A stretch of 64,000 nt of DNA from the NCBI RefSeq assembly GCF_902499175.1, contig NZ_CABVQC010000013.1, positions 1 through 64,000 on the forward strand, given 5' to 3'. The notes below the pieces were generated by a model that saw nothing but the letters and a program-made list of their open reading frames with translations, did not search any database and was not told the origin of the DNA. The DNA comes from Burkholderia aenigmatica. Lineage in GTDB: Bacteria; Pseudomonadota; Gammaproteobacteria; Burkholderiales; Burkholderiaceae. A program made the translations under genes and the position numbers. Below are positions 18,869 through 28,765 of this stretch, one piece after another. Every line of letters starts with the position of its first letter. Position 1 is the stretch's first letter.

Positions 18869-19324
18869 ATGCAAGTTCAACCGTACCTGACGTTCTACGG
18901 TCGCGCCGACGAAGCCCTTCAGTTCTACGAAAAGGCACTCGGTGCGAAGACGATGTTCAAGATGCACTTCAAGGACGCGCCGCCGAATCCCGATTACCCG
19001 CTGACGCCGGAGATGGGCGACAAGGTAATGCACGCGAGCTTCACGATCGGCGACTCGATGATCATGTGCTCGGACGGCGACTGCAGCCAGCCCGGCGGCG
19101 GCATGCACGCCGGCTATTCGCTGTCGCTGAATCCGGCGACGGTCGAAGAGGGCCAGAAGCTGTTCAATGCGCTCGCCGACGGCGGCGAAGTGACGATGCC
19201 GTTCGGCAAGACGTTCTGGGCGCTCGGCTTCGGGATGGCGAAGGATCGTTTCGGCGTGCACTGGATGGTCAACGTCGAAGACCTGTCGCAACGCGAGGAC
19301 CTCGCGAAACGCGCGCAGGGATGA
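18869..19324 (+). CDS. VOC-superfamily protein, PhnB/YjdN-like
   Basis: 151 residues starting MQVQPYLTFYGRADEALQFY, typical of the PhnB-like (3-demethylubiquinone methyltransferase-like, PF06983) branch of the vicinal oxygen chelate fold. The pattern HASFTIGDSMIMCSDG, GYSLSLNPATVEEG and the C-terminal FGVHWMVN are characteristic. These proteins are small, cytosolic and mostly without an established reaction. The ATG at 18869 follows CAGGAGAC by six bases; a longer frame from 18707 runs through the upstream terminator and is rejected. Single-gene unit with its own terminator. Confidence 0.85.
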   Translation: MQVQPYLTFYGRADEALQFYEKALGAKTMFKMHFKDAPPNPDYPLTPEMGDKVMHASFTIGDSMIMCSDGDCSQPGGGMHAGYSLSLNPATVEEGQKLFNALADGGEVTMPFGKTFWALGFGMAKDRFGVHWMVNVEDLSQREDLAKRAQG

Positions 19325-19334
19325 CACGAAAGAC

Positions 19335-19367
19335 AAAGCCCGCCACCTTGCCGGTGGCGGGCTTTTT
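19335..19367. terminator. Bidirectional terminator between the VOC and symporter genes
   Basis: Stem AAAGCCCGCCACC / GGTGGCGGGCTTT (19335-19347 with 19353-19365), five-base loop, T run after and purine-rich run before; serves convergent genes. Confidence 0.88.
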
Positions 19368-19391
19368 TATTGCGCGGCCACGCGATCCGCG

Positions 19392-20942
19392 TCAGCCCTC
19401 GACGACGTCGAAATAGTCCTCCGGCCGCGTGCGGTCCTCCGCATGCGCCATGCCCATCACGCGCACCAGCACGCTCACCACCACCGCCACCACCAGGTTC
19501 ACGATCAGCGACCACACGGCCGCGTAGCCGGGAATCGCCAGACCGAACAGGTGGATCGTGAAGATCGATCCGGCCAGCTTCAGCGAGATCGCCATCCACG
19601 TGCCGCACACGATGCCGGCGGCCCAGCCGGCCAGCAGGCCGCGATGGTCGAGCATGCGCGTGTACAGGCCGAGCACGATCGCGGGCAGTGTCTGGATGAT
19701 CCAGATCCCGCCGAGCAGCTGCAGCTGGATCGCGTAAGTCAGCGGCAGCCCGAGGATGAACGCGACCGCGCCGACCTTCACGATCAGCGACACGAGCTTC
19801 GCGACGTGCGTTTCCTGGTCGTGCGACATGTTGCGGTTCACGAACTCGCGGTGAATGTTGCGCGTGTACAGGTTCGCGGCCGCGATCGACATGATGGCCG
19901 CCGGCACCAGCGCGCCGATGCCGATCGCCGCGAACGCGACGCCCACGAACCACGACGGGAAATACTCGAGGAACAGCGCGGGCACCGCGAAGTTCGGGCC
20001 GAATGCCTTGAAGTACGGCGCGTACTGCGGCATGTCCTTTACGCCCGACGCGAGCGCCATGTAGCCGAGCAGCGCGAGCAGGCCGAGCACGAACGAGTAT
20101 GCGGGCAGCATCGCCATGTTGCGGCGGATCGAGTTGCCGGACGACGACGACAGGATGGCCGTCACGGAGTGCGGATACAGGAACAGCGCAAGCGCCGAGC
20201 CGATCGCGAGCGTCGCATACGCGCTGTAGCCATTCAGGCTCATCGCGTCGGGCGCCTTCAGCAGCAGCTTCGCGGGCGGCACGCTCGCGAAGATGTGCCC
20301 GAAGCCGCCGAGCTTCGCCGGGATCACGATGACCGCCGCGGCGATCGTGATGTAGATCAGGATGTCCTTGACGATCGCGATCATCGCCGGCGCGCGCAGC
20401 CCCGACGTGTACGTGTACGCGGCGAGGATCGCGAACGCGATGATCAGCGGCAGGTCGCCGACGAAGCCGGTCGTGTCGAAGCCGAGCGCGCCGATCACCA
20501 CTTCGATGCCGACGAGCTGCAGCGCGATGTACGGCATCGTCGCGAGGATGCCCGTCACCGCGATCGCGAGCGCGAGCATCCGGCTACCGTAGCGCGCATT
20601 GACGAAGTCGGCGGCCGTCACATAGCCGTGCCGCTTCGCGATGCTCCACAGCTTCGGGAACACGACGAACGCGAACGGATAGATCAGGATCGTATAAGGC
20701 AGCGCGAAGAACCCCATCGCGCCGGCACCGAACACGAGCGCGGGGACCGCGACGAACGTGTAAGCCGTGTAGAGGTCGCCGCCGAGCAGGAACCACGTGA
20801 CGATCGTGCCGAAGCGGCGTCCGCCGAGGCCCCATTCATCGAGATGGGCGAGATCGCCGCGCCGCCAGTTCGCGGCCAGGAAACCGATGATCGTGACGCC
20901 GATGAACAGCAGGACGAAGACGAAGGTTGCGCCGAGATTCAT
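19392..20942 (-). CDS. Sodium:solute symporter family permease (MctP-like)
   Basis: 516 residues with about 13 hydrophobic segments of the SSS fold. Signature blocks include GLGGRRFGTIVTWFLLGGDLYTAYTF near residues 39-64 (split here), YLYPHSVTAILSS-type helix region and the loop with NLYTRNIHREF. Family members next to a DUF3311 protein include monocarboxylate permeases such as rhizobial MctP, so lactate/pyruvate-type uptake is a reasonable guess. The start overlaps the DUF3311 stop by four bases (ATGA) and has GGGAG upstream, indicating coupling. The hydrophilic C-terminus ends RPEDYFDVVEG. Confidence 0.88.
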   Translation of the reverse strand: MNLGATFVFVLLFIGVTIIGFLAANWRRGDLAHLDEWGLGGRRFGTIVTWFLLGGDLYTAYTFVAVPALVFGAGAMGFFALPYTILIYPFAFVVFPKLWSIAKRHGYVTAADFVNARYGSRMLALAIAVTGILATMPYIALQLVGIEVVIGALGFDTTGFVGDLPLIIAFAILAAYTYTSGLRAPAMIAIVKDILIYITIAAAVIVIPAKLGGFGHIFASVPPAKLLLKAPDAMSLNGYSAYATLAIGSALALFLYPHSVTAILSSSSGNSIRRNMAMLPAYSFVLGLLALLGYMALASGVKDMPQYAPYFKAFGPNFAVPALFLEYFPSWFVGVAFAAIGIGALVPAAIMSIAAANLYTRNIHREFVNRNMSHDQETHVAKLVSLIVKVGAVAFILGLPLTYAIQLQLLGGIWIIQTLPAIVLGLYTRMLDHRGLLAGWAAGIVCGTWMAISLKLAGSIFTIHLFGLAIPGYAAVWSLIVNLVVAVVVSVLVRVMGMAHAEDRTRPEDYFDVVEG

Positions 20943-21181
20943 CGCGCATCTCCCTGCGAACCGCTCGCCTTCCACGCGTTCTTGGTCTTGAAATAGACGA
21001 ACGCGGTGATCACCGCGCTAATGAAGACCCACAGCAGCTGGTACCAGTAGAAGAACGGAAAACCGAACCATTGCGGTTCGATCTTGCTGTACGACGGTAC
21101 CCACACCATCGCGATCAGCGGCAGGACCAGCAGCCAGAGCCAGCGCTTGGCGGCCCGGTTGGCGTCGGCATCGTGAGCCAT
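20939..21181 (-). CDS. DUF3311 small membrane protein
   Basis: 80 residues with two hydrophobic helices (about 13-30 and 46-65) separated by PSYSKIEPQWFGFPFFYWYQ, the DUF3311 signature. These small proteins are almost always encoded directly before an SSS-type symporter, as here, with a four-base overlap. The likely role is an accessory subunit that stabilises or assists the symporter; this is inferred from genomic pairing. The ATG at 21181 has GAGGAGACGTC directly upstream. Confidence 0.88.
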   Translation of the reverse strand: MAHDADANRAAKRWLWLLVLPLIAMVWVPSYSKIEPQWFGFPFFYWYQLLWVFISAVITAFVYFKTKNAWKASGSQGDAR

Positions 21182-21379
21182 GACGTCTCCTCATCTTTCC
21201 CGGTTATCGATCTTGTTGAGCGGGTACGGCGCCGAGAGGAGCGCAAAACGGGTAGGCTGCGGCTCCCCTGGCTTCGCGCCAGTATAGGAGCCGCGGGCAC
21301 GCGGTCAAGCGGGGGCGAACCCGAGGTGATCCGCCCCTTGTCGTGCGGTTGCACCGGCATGCCGCCGGTGCATGAAACG

Positions 21380-22297
21380 TCAGATCGCGAACACGGTGTC
21401 GCGTGCGCCGGTCGTTTCTTTCAAAGCTTTCACCCACTTGCGTGCGGGCAGCTTCAGCGTGTCCTCGATCAGCTTCGCACGTGCGTCGAGCTGCGCGAAC
21501 GACACGTCGAGCGCGGGGCCCGAGAACGCGATCGCGATCCGGTTGCCGTCGTGCACTTCGGGCAGCGCGATCACGCGGTGATCGAACGCCGCGTTCAGGT
21601 GCTTCATGTTGCGCACGAAGCTCGGATGATCGCCGAACAGGTTGATGGTCGCGATGCCCGCATCGGCGAGGCAGCCGCGCACCGCGCGGTAGAACGCGAC
21701 GCTGTCGAGCACGGGGCCGCGCGCGGTCGCGTCGTACAGGTCGATCTGGATCGCGCCCGTCGTGCCGCGGTTGGCCGGATCGTTGACGAAATCCCATGCG
21801 TCGGCTTCGTGCACGGCGAGACGTGCGTCGTCGGGCGGCAGCGCGAACATCGTGCGCGCAGCGACGATCACGGCCGGGTTCAGCTCGACGGCCTCGACCT
21901 TCGCGTGCGGCAGGAAACGGTGCGAGAACTTGGTCAGCGCGCCGGTGCCGAGCCCGAGCTGGACGATCCGCTCGGGCGTTTCGAGGAACAGCAGCCACGC
22001 CATCATCTGCTGCGCGTATTCGAGCTCGATATGCAGCGGCTTCGAGATCCGCATCGCGCCCTGCACCCATTCGGTGCCGAAGTGCAGGAAGCGCACGCCG
22101 CCCTCTTCCGAGAACGTGACGGGCGCGAAGCGCGGCTTGCGCGGCGCTTCGAGCACCGGCACGTCGTCGTGTTCGTCGATTTCCGGGCGGCGCTTCAGGC
22201 GCGGCGGCTGGAGTTTTTCGGAGCCGTTGTAGGCGGACGGCTTGCTGCGCTTGGACGCGCGCGCCTCGGCGGACGCGCGCTTGATCAGTCGGGTCAT
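21380..22297 (-). CDS. Spermidine-synthase-like SAM-dependent methyltransferase-fold protein
   Basis: 305 residues. Basic N-terminal 40 residues, then a Rossmann fold with glycine motif VQLGLGTGALTKF (about 112-124), acidic EAVELNP (motif II), HEADAWDFV and IQIDLYDA (about residue 180). This order matches the polyamine aminopropyltransferase/spermidine synthase-like group. The SpeE active-site Asp/Tyr set could not be confirmed by eye, so it may be an orphan relative rather than a true spermidine synthase. No speD or other polyamine gene is adjacent. The start at 22297 lacks a clear Shine-Dalgarno; an in-frame frame opening to 22477 exists but is compositionally different. Confidence 0.75.
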   Translation of the reverse strand: MTRLIKRASAEARASKRSKPSAYNGSEKLQPPRLKRRPEIDEHDDVPVLEAPRKPRFAPVTFSEEGGVRFLHFGTEWVQGAMRISKPLHIELEYAQQMMAWLLFLETPERIVQLGLGTGALTKFSHRFLPHAKVEAVELNPAVIVAARTMFALPPDDARLAVHEADAWDFVNDPANRGTTGAIQIDLYDATARGPVLDSVAFYRAVRGCLADAGIATINLFGDHPSFVRNMKHLNAAFDHRVIALPEVHDGNRIAIAFSGPALDVSFAQLDARAKLIEDTLKLPARKWVKALKETTGARDTVFAI

Positions 22298-22672
22298 GTG
22301 TGAATCTCGCTGGGTGAAGCTGGTTTTAGCGGACGAGAGGATAGCATTGGCGGGGATTCCGCCGGCGGACGGACACGCGTCCGGCTCGTCGGTGCCATTG
22401 CCGTCGTGCCACTTCGTCGGAATCGCGCTGCTCGATGGTGCGAAAAAAGCCTCGCCGCCGGGCCGATTCCTTCGCACGCACCGTTCGTCACGCCAACGTA
22501 CGGACCGGTTCGCACCGCTCCGGAAATATTCCGTAATCAGCGCATGCCGGCGGCCGCCTCAAACGACCCGCCTGTCGCTCGTCGCTGCGCCCGCGACACG
22601 CTATGCTCCCGCGTCGGCCACGTGCCGCAGCGCTTTAAATATTACGGATTACAAACAAAAATGAGAGACCTC
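22298..22672. other. Intergenic region between divergent genes
   Basis: 375 bases between the methyltransferase-like gene (minus) and the lipoprotein gene (plus). No convincing coding sequence. It contains a 13-base palindrome CGGAAATATTCCG (22521-22533) and an AT-rich stretch with TTTAAATATTACGG just before the lipoprotein start, plausible promoter or operator material; nothing more can be supported. Confidence 0.5.
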
Positions 22673-23713
22673 ATGACACAGAAAGCACGTCTGGCACACG
22701 CCGGCTACGCAGCCGCCTTGACCAGCACCCTGCTGCTCGCCGCATGCGGTGGCGGCGGCGACAGCAACGCATCGAGTACGCCCGCCAGCAACCTCAGCGC
22801 CGCCCAGCAGAACTACGAAAGCTTCGCGCTGGCCGCCAATGGCGGGCTGCACTACCTGCACGCGCAACTGTCGATCTCCACGTCGAGCAGCGGATCGGTG
22901 AGCATCGGTCAGGGCAGCTATTTCTATGCGGAAGATCAAAGCCTCACGCAAAGTCCGTCCGGCGGACCTCAGCTGTTGACGAAAGGCCTGTCGTCGGTCT
23001 CTGCGTCGCTGCCCGTGCCGACGCTGGCCGACCAGCGTTATGTCGTCAACGGCGCTGTCGTGACGAGCACGCAGGAACAGGTCAGCTACAGCGGCGCGAA
23101 CGTGCAGCTGACGGACCTCGCCGCCGACGGTCATACCGCCGCGATGACGGTTCTCGGCACGAACTACACGATCGTGCCGCTGTCCGGCGCGATCGCCGGC
23201 TCGCCAGCCGAACTGTTCGACGACAGCGCGCTCGGCGCCATCACGAACACGATCAACGGCACGTCGCTGTACAACAAGCAGGCGACGTGGCAATCGGGCG
23301 CCGCCTACCTGAAGGTCACGCGCCAGGTGGTTGGCGACACGGTGCTGACCGGCGACTGCGCCGCACCGCAGACGACCGGCACGACCCCGACGCCGTGCAG
23401 CACGACGGCATCGACGCTGGAAACTTTCTTTCCGTACACGAGCACGGCCGACAACAAGACCTACAATCTGAGCGACGGCCAGATCGTCACGCTCGCGGGC
23501 GTCCGTGCATGGGTCGCCAACGCGGCACTCAATGCGCCGACGACAGAGTACCGGGTCTTCTATCAGAACAACGGGCAGATCGACATCGGGACCGTGATCC
23601 GCGACGGCACGACGCTCGCGATCGCGCCCGCCGGCAGCACGGCGCCGCAGAACTTCTACATCCTGTTGAACGGCGCGGCGGTCCAGTCCGTGAAGGCCGC
23701 GATCACGTTCTGA
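22673..23713 (+). CDS. Predicted lipoprotein of unknown function
   Basis: 346 residues. Signal peptide with lipobox LAAC and acylated Cys25, followed by a Gly/Ser linker GGGGDSNASS, so an outer- or inner-membrane lipoprotein. The rest is Ser/Thr/Ala/Gly-rich with many predicted beta strands, few charged residues and one Cys pair (GDCAAPQTTGTTPTPCS) that could form a disulfide. The ATG at 22673 is chosen over one twelve bases upstream (22661) because GAGAGA precedes it at good distance. No family recognised. Single gene, divergent from the methyltransferase-like gene. Confidence 0.75.
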   Translation: MTQKARLAHAGYAAALTSTLLLAACGGGGDSNASSTPASNLSAAQQNYESFALAANGGLHYLHAQLSISTSSSGSVSIGQGSYFYAEDQSLTQSPSGGPQLLTKGLSSVSASLPVPTLADQRYVVNGAVVTSTQEQVSYSGANVQLTDLAADGHTAAMTVLGTNYTIVPLSGAIAGSPAELFDDSALGAITNTINGTSLYNKQATWQSGAAYLKVTRQVVGDTVLTGDCAAPQTTGTTPTPCSTTASTLETFFPYTSTADNKTYNLSDGQIVTLAGVRAWVANAALNAPTTEYRVFYQNNGQIDIGTVIRDGTTLAIAPAGSTAPQNFYILLNGAAVQSVKAAITF

Positions 23714-23876
23714 CGCAGCGTCGTGTTCCGGGCGCGCGGGCGTCGATGCAAACGGCGGCGGACGATTCGTCGCCGCTCGCATGAAGGGGCGCAGGCATGG
23801 CCGCCGGCGCGCCGTACCGGGATCGAATAGCGGCGCACAATACGATCAGGTGCCCGCCTGGCGAGGAGGAGGTCCC

Positions 23877-24131
23877 ATGGAGTCGACCGACAAGAAGATC
23901 TGGTTTCCGGCGAAACGCTACGGCTGGGGATGGGGGTTACCGGTCGCGTGGCAAGGCTGGGCCGTCCTGCTGCTCTTTGTGATCGGGATCGTGGTGGTTG
24001 CGACGCGCGTGTCGCCCGCCCGGTCGCCGCTGGCGTTCGCGGCTTGCATCGTCGCGTTGGTCGCCGCGTTCACGGTCGTGTGCTGGCTGAAAGGCGAAAA
24101 GCCGAAGTGGCGCTGGGGCAAGGACGAGTAA
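23877..24131 (+). CDS. Small two-helix inner-membrane protein
   Basis: 84 residues. A Trp/Lys-rich start (KKIWFPAKRYGWGWGLPVAWQGW) precedes two hydrophobic helices (about residues 27-45 and 53-70), ending KGEKPKWRWGKDE. A strong ribosome site GAGGAGGAGG precedes the ATG at 23877, which supports this start over the longer open frame. The aromatic/basic N-terminus is reminiscent of small uncharacterised membrane proteins; no function assigned. Confidence 0.75.
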   Translation: MESTDKKIWFPAKRYGWGWGLPVAWQGWAVLLLFVIGIVVVATRVSPARSPLAFAACIVALVAAFTVVCWLKGEKPKWRWGKDE

Positions 24132-24150
24132 GCGACGATCCGTCGAATCG

Positions 24151-24627
24151 TCAGGCACGAATCCCCTGCCACTGCGCGAGCTTCTGCTCGAACGACAGCA
24201 TTGCATTCGCCGGGCTCGACGAAGGCAGCACGAGCGTGTCGTACCCCGCCGCGCCAATCACCTCTGCAAACCGCCCTGCCGTCTTGCCGTTGAAACACAC
24301 ACGCTTCAGCAACGGCGCATGTTCCCTCAACGCATCGAAATCGTTCGGCTTCGCATGCCGGATCGCCGAATCGAGGCTGCCCTCGCGATGGCACGCGGCC
24401 AGCACGTCCCAGATCCCGATCCCGTGCATCAGCACGCGTTCGAGCCGCGCGTCGTACGCGAGCTCGTGCAGCCCGGGCTCGCCGAGCACCGTGCCGAGCA
24501 GCCGCCAGAACTGGTTGCGCGGATGCGCGTAGTACTGCGCGGCATCGAGCGACGCCTCCCCCGGAAAGCTGCCGAGGATCATCGTATGCGTATTCGCCGC
24601 GACGACCGGCGGGAACCCCCGCAGCAT
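24151..24627 (-). CDS. DNA-deoxyinosine (hypoxanthine-DNA) glycosylase, UDG superfamily
   Basis: 158 residues. Matches the family 6 branch of the uracil-DNA glycosylase superfamily that removes deaminated adenine (hypoxanthine). Motifs: LGSFPGEASL near residue 18-27, YYAHPRNQFWRLLG (about 32-45), the GIGIWDV block, and the C-terminal LPSSSPAN (about 134-141) that corresponds to the DNA-minor-groove loop. Last gene of a tightly overlapped operon: its ATG shares one base with the ubiC stop. Repair role inferred from family; the coupling to ubiquinone synthesis is unexplained. Confidence 0.82.
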   Translation of the reverse strand: MLRGFPPVVAANTHTMILGSFPGEASLDAAQYYAHPRNQFWRLLGTVLGEPGLHELAYDARLERVLMHGIGIWDVLAACHREGSLDSAIRHAKPNDFDALREHAPLLKRVCFNGKTAGRFAEVIGAAGYDTLVLPSSSPANAMLSFEQKLAQWQGIRA

Positions 24628-25235
24628 CACGCGCCTCCGCCGGGCCCGCCCGAGCGCGGCCCGTCGCCGTGCGCATCGAGATGGCGCCACAGCGCCGGCA
24701 GCATGCACTCGGTGACCATCAACGGCTTGCCGTGACGCTGGAACACCGAGCGCCGCGCGGCGAACGCGTGCGGTGCTCGCGCACCGTCGAGCGCATGGGT
24801 CGCCAGCGCAAACAGCGGATGGCCCGCGATCACGCGCCGGCTGACGAGCGCTGAACGCTCGACCTGCGGATCGCTGTACAGCAGTTCCGCCAGCGGCCGC
24901 GTGCGCAGCCGCCGCATGGCCTGCCACACGCCCTTGCTGGCCGCGAGCGGCGCGATGCTGTGCGCGGCGACGTACGGCGTGCCGTCGACCGACAGGATCA
25001 CCTCGCGCACCCACATCGGCGCGCGCGGTGCACTGGCGACCGCGTCCGGCTCGTCGAACCACGGACAGTCGACAGCCTCACGCGTCACGCGCACGTTCAC
25101 GCGGCCAAGCCTTGCAAGGTGCGCGGTCAGCGATCCGCCGCGCGTCAGCCAGTCGCGCTGGTCGAGCGTGCAGCCAGGCCGCGGCGTCTCGCGCCAGCCG
25201 GCCTGCCCGCCGTCGAATCGCAGGCGCGTGTTCAC
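24627..25235 (-). CDS. ubiC: Chorismate--pyruvate lyase
   Basis: 202 residues from a GTG start. UbiC converts chorismate to 4-hydroxybenzoate plus pyruvate, the first committed step of ubiquinone synthesis. Recognisable features are [17 protein letters not shown] (about 24-40), the V-R-E-V block [19 protein letters not shown], and the C-terminal [16 protein letters not shown]...[22 protein letters not shown] 25235 overlaps the htpG stop as GTGA, and the stop overlaps the next start, so translation is coupled through three genes. The prenyltransferase gene ubiA, often adjacent, is absent. Confidence 0.87.
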   Translation of the reverse strand: MNTRLRFDGGQAGWRETPRPGCTLDQRDWLTRGGSLTAHLARLGRVNVRVTREAVDCPWFDEPDAVASAPRAPMWVREVILSVDGTPYVAAHSIAPLAASKGVWQAMRRLRTRPLAELLYSDPQVERSALVSRRVIAGHPLFALATHALDGARAPHAFAARRSVFQRHGKPLMVTECMLPALWRHLDAHGDGPRSGGPGGGA

Positions 25236-27130
25236 GCGGCGCGCGACAGCAGCAGCGCGTTGGTCCGCTTCACGAAGCTCGCCGGATCGTCGAGCATGCC
25301 GCCTTCGGCCAGCAGCGCCTGATCGAACAGCAGGTGGCACCAGTCGCCGAAATCGGCGCTGTCGGCCTTCAACTGCTTCACGAGCGCGTGCTCCGGATTG
25401 ATCTCGAGGATCGGCTGCATCGCCGGCGCGTTCTGGCCTGCCGCCTTCAGCATCCGCTGCAGGTAGCCGCTCATGTCGTTGTCGTCGGCGACGAGGCACG
25501 ACGGCGAATCGGTCAGGCGGAACGTGACGCGCACTTCCTTCACCTTGTCGCCGAGCGCTTCCTTCATCTTCTCGACGACGGGCTTGATCGCCTCGCCTGC
25601 CTGCTCCTGCGCCTTCTTCTCTTCGTCGTTCAGCTCGCCGAGATCGAGGTCGCCACGTGCCACGCTCGCGAGCGGCTTGCCGTCGAATTCCTGCAGGAAC
25701 GACAGCATCCATTCGTCGACGCGATCGGTCAGCAGCAGCACCTCGACGCCCTTCTTGCGGAACACTTCGAGATGCGGGCTGTTCTTCGCCGCCTGCCATG
25801 CGTCGGCCGTCACGTAGTAGATCTTGCTCTGCTCGGGCTTCATGCGCGACACGTAGTCGGCGAGCGACACGTCCTGCGCGTCGGTGTCGCCGTGCGTCGA
25901 CGCGAAGCGCAGCAGCTTCGCGATGCGTTCGCGGTTCGCGTGATCCTCGCCGAGGCCTTCCTTCAGCACCTGGCCGAACGCGCCCCAGAAGGTCTTGTAC
26001 TTCTCCTTGCCGGCATCGTCTTCCGCGTTCGCGAGCTCTTCGAGCATCGACAGCGCGCGCTTCGTCACGCCTTCGCGGATCGCCTTCACGTCGCGGCTTT
26101 CCTGCAGGATCTCGCGCGACACGTTCAGCGGCAGGTCGGCCGAATCGACGACGCCCTTCACGAAACGCAGGTATTGCGGCAGCAGCTGCTCGGCGTCGTC
26201 CATGATGAACACGCGCTTCACGTACAGCTTCAGGCCGCCGCGATAGTCGCGGTTCCACATGTCGAACGGCGCGTGCGCCGGCACGAACAGCAGTTGCGTG
26301 TATTCGCTGCGGCCCTCGACGCGGTTATGCGTCCACGTGAGCGGATCCTGGTGGTCGTGCGCGATGTGCTGGTAGAACTGCGTGTACTGCTCGTCGGTGA
26401 CGTCGCTCTTCGAACGCGTCCACAGCGCGCTCGCCTGGTTGACGGTCTCGTCCTCGTCCTTCAGGACCATCTCGCCCTTTTCCTGATCCCACTCTTCCTT
26501 CTGCATCAGGATCGGCAGCGCGATGTGGTCGGAATACTTCTGGATGATCGACTGCAGGCGGTGCGACGACAGCAGCTCGTCCTCGCCTTCGCGCAGGTGC
26601 AGCGTGATCGTCGTGCCGCGCTGCGCGCGCTCGATCGCGTCGATCGTGAAATCGCCCTCGCCCGCGCTTTCCCAGCGCACGGCTTCGCTTGCCGGCAGGC
26701 CCGCGCGACGCGTCTCGACGGTGATCTTGTCGGCAACGATGAAGCCCGAGTAGAAACCGACGCCGAACTGGCCGATCAGCGCCGCATCCTTCTGCTGGTC
26801 GCCGGACAGCTTCGTGAAGAATTCCTTGGTGCCCGAACGCGCGATCGTGCCGAGGTTCGCGATCGCCTCGTCGCGGCTCATGCCGATGCCGTTGTCGTCG
26901 ATCGTGATCGTGCGCGCGGCCTTGTCGTAGCCGATGCGGATGCGCAGGTTCGGATCGTTTTCGTACAGCGCGTTGTCCGCGAGCCCTTCGAAACGCAGCT
27001 TGTCGGCCGCGTCGGACGCGTTCGACACCAGTTCGCGCAGGAAAATTTCCTTGTTGCTGTAGAGCGAATGGATCATCAGGTGGAGGAGTTGCTTGACCTC
27101 TGCCTGAAAGCTCATCGTTTCATGTGCCAT
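25232..27130 (-). CDS. htpG: Molecular chaperone HtpG (Hsp90)
   Basis: 632 residues, the usual bacterial Hsp90 length. N-terminal GHKL ATPase domain with [21 protein letters not shown] (E and N of the ATP site, about 21-41, split here), DNGIGMS and the glycine lid [13 protein letters not shown]; middle client-binding domain about 230-500; C-terminal dimerisation domain to the end. The ATG at 27130 has AGAGGAAAC upstream. Heat-shock regulation is expected for the family, but no sigma-32 promoter could be confidently placed in the 158-base upstream gap. First gene of a three-gene overlapping operon with ubiC and the DNA glycosylase. Confidence 0.97.
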   Translation of the reverse strand: MAHETMSFQAEVKQLLHLMIHSLYSNKEIFLRELVSNASDAADKLRFEGLADNALYENDPNLRIRIGYDKAARTITIDDNGIGMSRDEAIANLGTIARSGTKEFFTKLSGDQQKDAALIGQFGVGFYSGFIVADKITVETRRAGLPASEAVRWESAGEGDFTIDAIERAQRGTTITLHLREGEDELLSSHRLQSIIQKYSDHIALPILMQKEEWDQEKGEMVLKDEDETVNQASALWTRSKSDVTDEQYTQFYQHIAHDHQDPLTWTHNRVEGRSEYTQLLFVPAHAPFDMWNRDYRGGLKLYVKRVFIMDDAEQLLPQYLRFVKGVVDSADLPLNVSREILQESRDVKAIREGVTKRALSMLEELANAEDDAGKEKYKTFWGAFGQVLKEGLGEDHANRERIAKLLRFASTHGDTDAQDVSLADYVSRMKPEQSKIYYVTADAWQAAKNSPHLEVFRKKGVEVLLLTDRVDEWMLSFLQEFDGKPLASVARGDLDLGELNDEEKKAQEQAGEAIKPVVEKMKEALGDKVKEVRVTFRLTDSPSCLVADDNDMSGYLQRMLKAAGQNAPAMQPILEINPEHALVKQLKADSADFGDWCHLLFDQALLAEGGMLDDPASFVKRTNALLLSRAA

Positions 27131-27288
27131 GGATGCTGTTTCCTCTTACTTGAACTTGAATGGTGTGGCGCAGGCGTCCGGCGCGCGATGCCGGCCGGCC
27201 CGTGAAAGGCTGCCGCCTGGCGCAAGCGGTTTGCGCGGGTATCTGGGGACGGCACGCCCGATTTCAAGGGCCGGCGTGCCGCCCAGGG

Positions 27289-28749
27289 TCACGACGCGCG
27301 GCGCGCGGCCGAATCGATATAACGTGACAGCAGCCCCGGCAGCGCCGGATCGCCGCAATTCGCGACGTTGAAGCGCATCCACGTCGACGGCGATTGCTGC
27401 GGCGAGAACAGGCTGCCCGGCGTCAGCAGAAAGCCGGCCTCGTGCGCGACCGCCGCGAGCGCGTCCGAATCGACGCCCGTGTCGGCCCACAGGAACATCC
27501 CGGCCGCCGGCATCGTGAAGAGGCCGAGCCCCGTGCGCTCGAGCATCCGCGCGGTCTTGTCGCGCACGCCGTCGAGCCGCGCGCGCAGCCGCTCGACGTG
27601 GCGACGGTAGTGCCCTTCGGTCAGGATCTTGTAAAGCACGCGCTCGTTCAGCTCGGGCGTCGTCATCCCGACCAGCATCTTCTGGTCGGTGACCGCCTTC
27701 GCGATCTCCGGCGCGCAGGCGACATAGCCGACCCGCAGGTTCGCCGCGAGCGTCTTCGAATAGCTGCCGAGGTAGATCACGCGCTTCAACTGGTCGAGGC
27801 TCGCGAGGCGCGTGGCCGGATAGCTCGGCGGGCACAGGTCGCCGTACACGTCGTCCTCGACGACGAGGAAGTCGTACGCCTCCGCGAGCTTCAGGATCCG
27901 GAACGCCTGCGCGGCCGACAGCGACGTGCCGGTCGGGTTCTGCAACACCGAATTGATCACGAGCATCTTCGGCCGCCACATCTGCACGAGCGTCTCGAGC
28001 GCGTCGAGATCGGGGCCGTCCGGCGTGTACGGCATCCCGACGAGCTGCGCGCCCTGCGCCGCGAAGCGGCCGAACATCTGGAACCAGGCCGGATCGCCGA
28101 CGATCACCGCATCGCCGGGCTTCACGTAGATCCGCGAGATCAGGTCGATCGCCTGCGTGATCCCCGACACCAGCACGATCTGTTCGGGCTTCGCGCCGAT
28201 CTCCACTTCGGCGAGACGCGTCTGCAGTTGCTGGCGCAGCGGCAGGAAACCCTGCGCGGTGCCGAAGCCGAGCATCTGCGCGCCGGACTGGCGCCCGAGC
28301 GCGCGCAGCGCGCCGGTGATCAGTTCGCCGTCGAGCCAGCGGCCCGGCAGATAGCCGAGACCCGGCCCCTTTTCCGGGCTGACGGTGTGCAGCATGTTGC
28401 GCAGCAGCCAGACGACGTCGATCGTGTTGTGCACCGGCGCGGCCTCGGCCACGCGTGCGACGCTGTCGGCCGGTTGCGGGCCGGCGGCCGTGCGCTCGCG
28501 CACGTAGAAGCCCGAGCCGCGCCGCGAGTCGAGGTAGCCCTGCGCGACGAGCCGCTCGTACGCCTCGACGACGGTGAAGCGCGACACGCTCTTGTCGAGC
28601 GCGAGCTTGCGGATCGACGGCATCCGCATGCCGGGACGGAACACGCGTTCGTCGATGCGCCGCCGCGCCCACTGGACCAGCTGGTCGACGAGCGTGAGCG
28701 TGGCCGTGTCGTGCGGCACGGGAATCTGGGCGAGTGGGACGGTGGACAT
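27289..28749 (-). CDS. MocR-type regulator: GntR helix-turn-helix fused to an aminotransferase fold
   Basis: 486 residues. Residues 18-86 form a GntR winged helix (LVDQLVQWARRRIDERVF...GMRMPSIRKLA...SRFTVVEAYERLVAQGYLDSRRGSGFYV). Residues from about 110 are a fold-type I aminotransferase domain with SVLQNPTG, EDDVYGD and the PLP lysine Lys332 in GSYSKTLAANLRVG. MocR proteins use PLP and an amino compound as effector and usually activate or repress a divergent gene set. Here the divergent set is VOC, EamA exporter, aminotransferase, RidA and PhzF. The ATG at 28749 has GGAG ten bases upstream; a TTG five codons earlier is the alternative. Confidence 0.92.
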   Translation of the reverse strand: MSTVPLAQIPVPHDTATLTLVDQLVQWARRRIDERVFRPGMRMPSIRKLALDKSVSRFTVVEAYERLVAQGYLDSRRGSGFYVRERTAAGPQPADSVARVAEAAPVHNTIDVVWLLRNMLHTVSPEKGPGLGYLPGRWLDGELITGALRALGRQSGAQMLGFGTAQGFLPLRQQLQTRLAEVEIGAKPEQIVLVSGITQAIDLISRIYVKPGDAVIVGDPAWFQMFGRFAAQGAQLVGMPYTPDGPDLDALETLVQMWRPKMLVINSVLQNPTGTSLSAAQAFRILKLAEAYDFLVVEDDVYGDLCPPSYPATRLASLDQLKRVIYLGSYSKTLAANLRVGYVACAPEIAKAVTDQKMLVGMTTPELNERVLYKILTEGHYRRHVERLRARLDGVRDKTARMLERTGLGLFTMPAAGMFLWADTGVDSDALAAVAHEAGFLLTPGSLFSPQQSPSTWMRFNVANCGDPALPGLLSRYIDSAARRAS

Positions 28750-28765
28750 GGGCGGCGGCTCCAAC

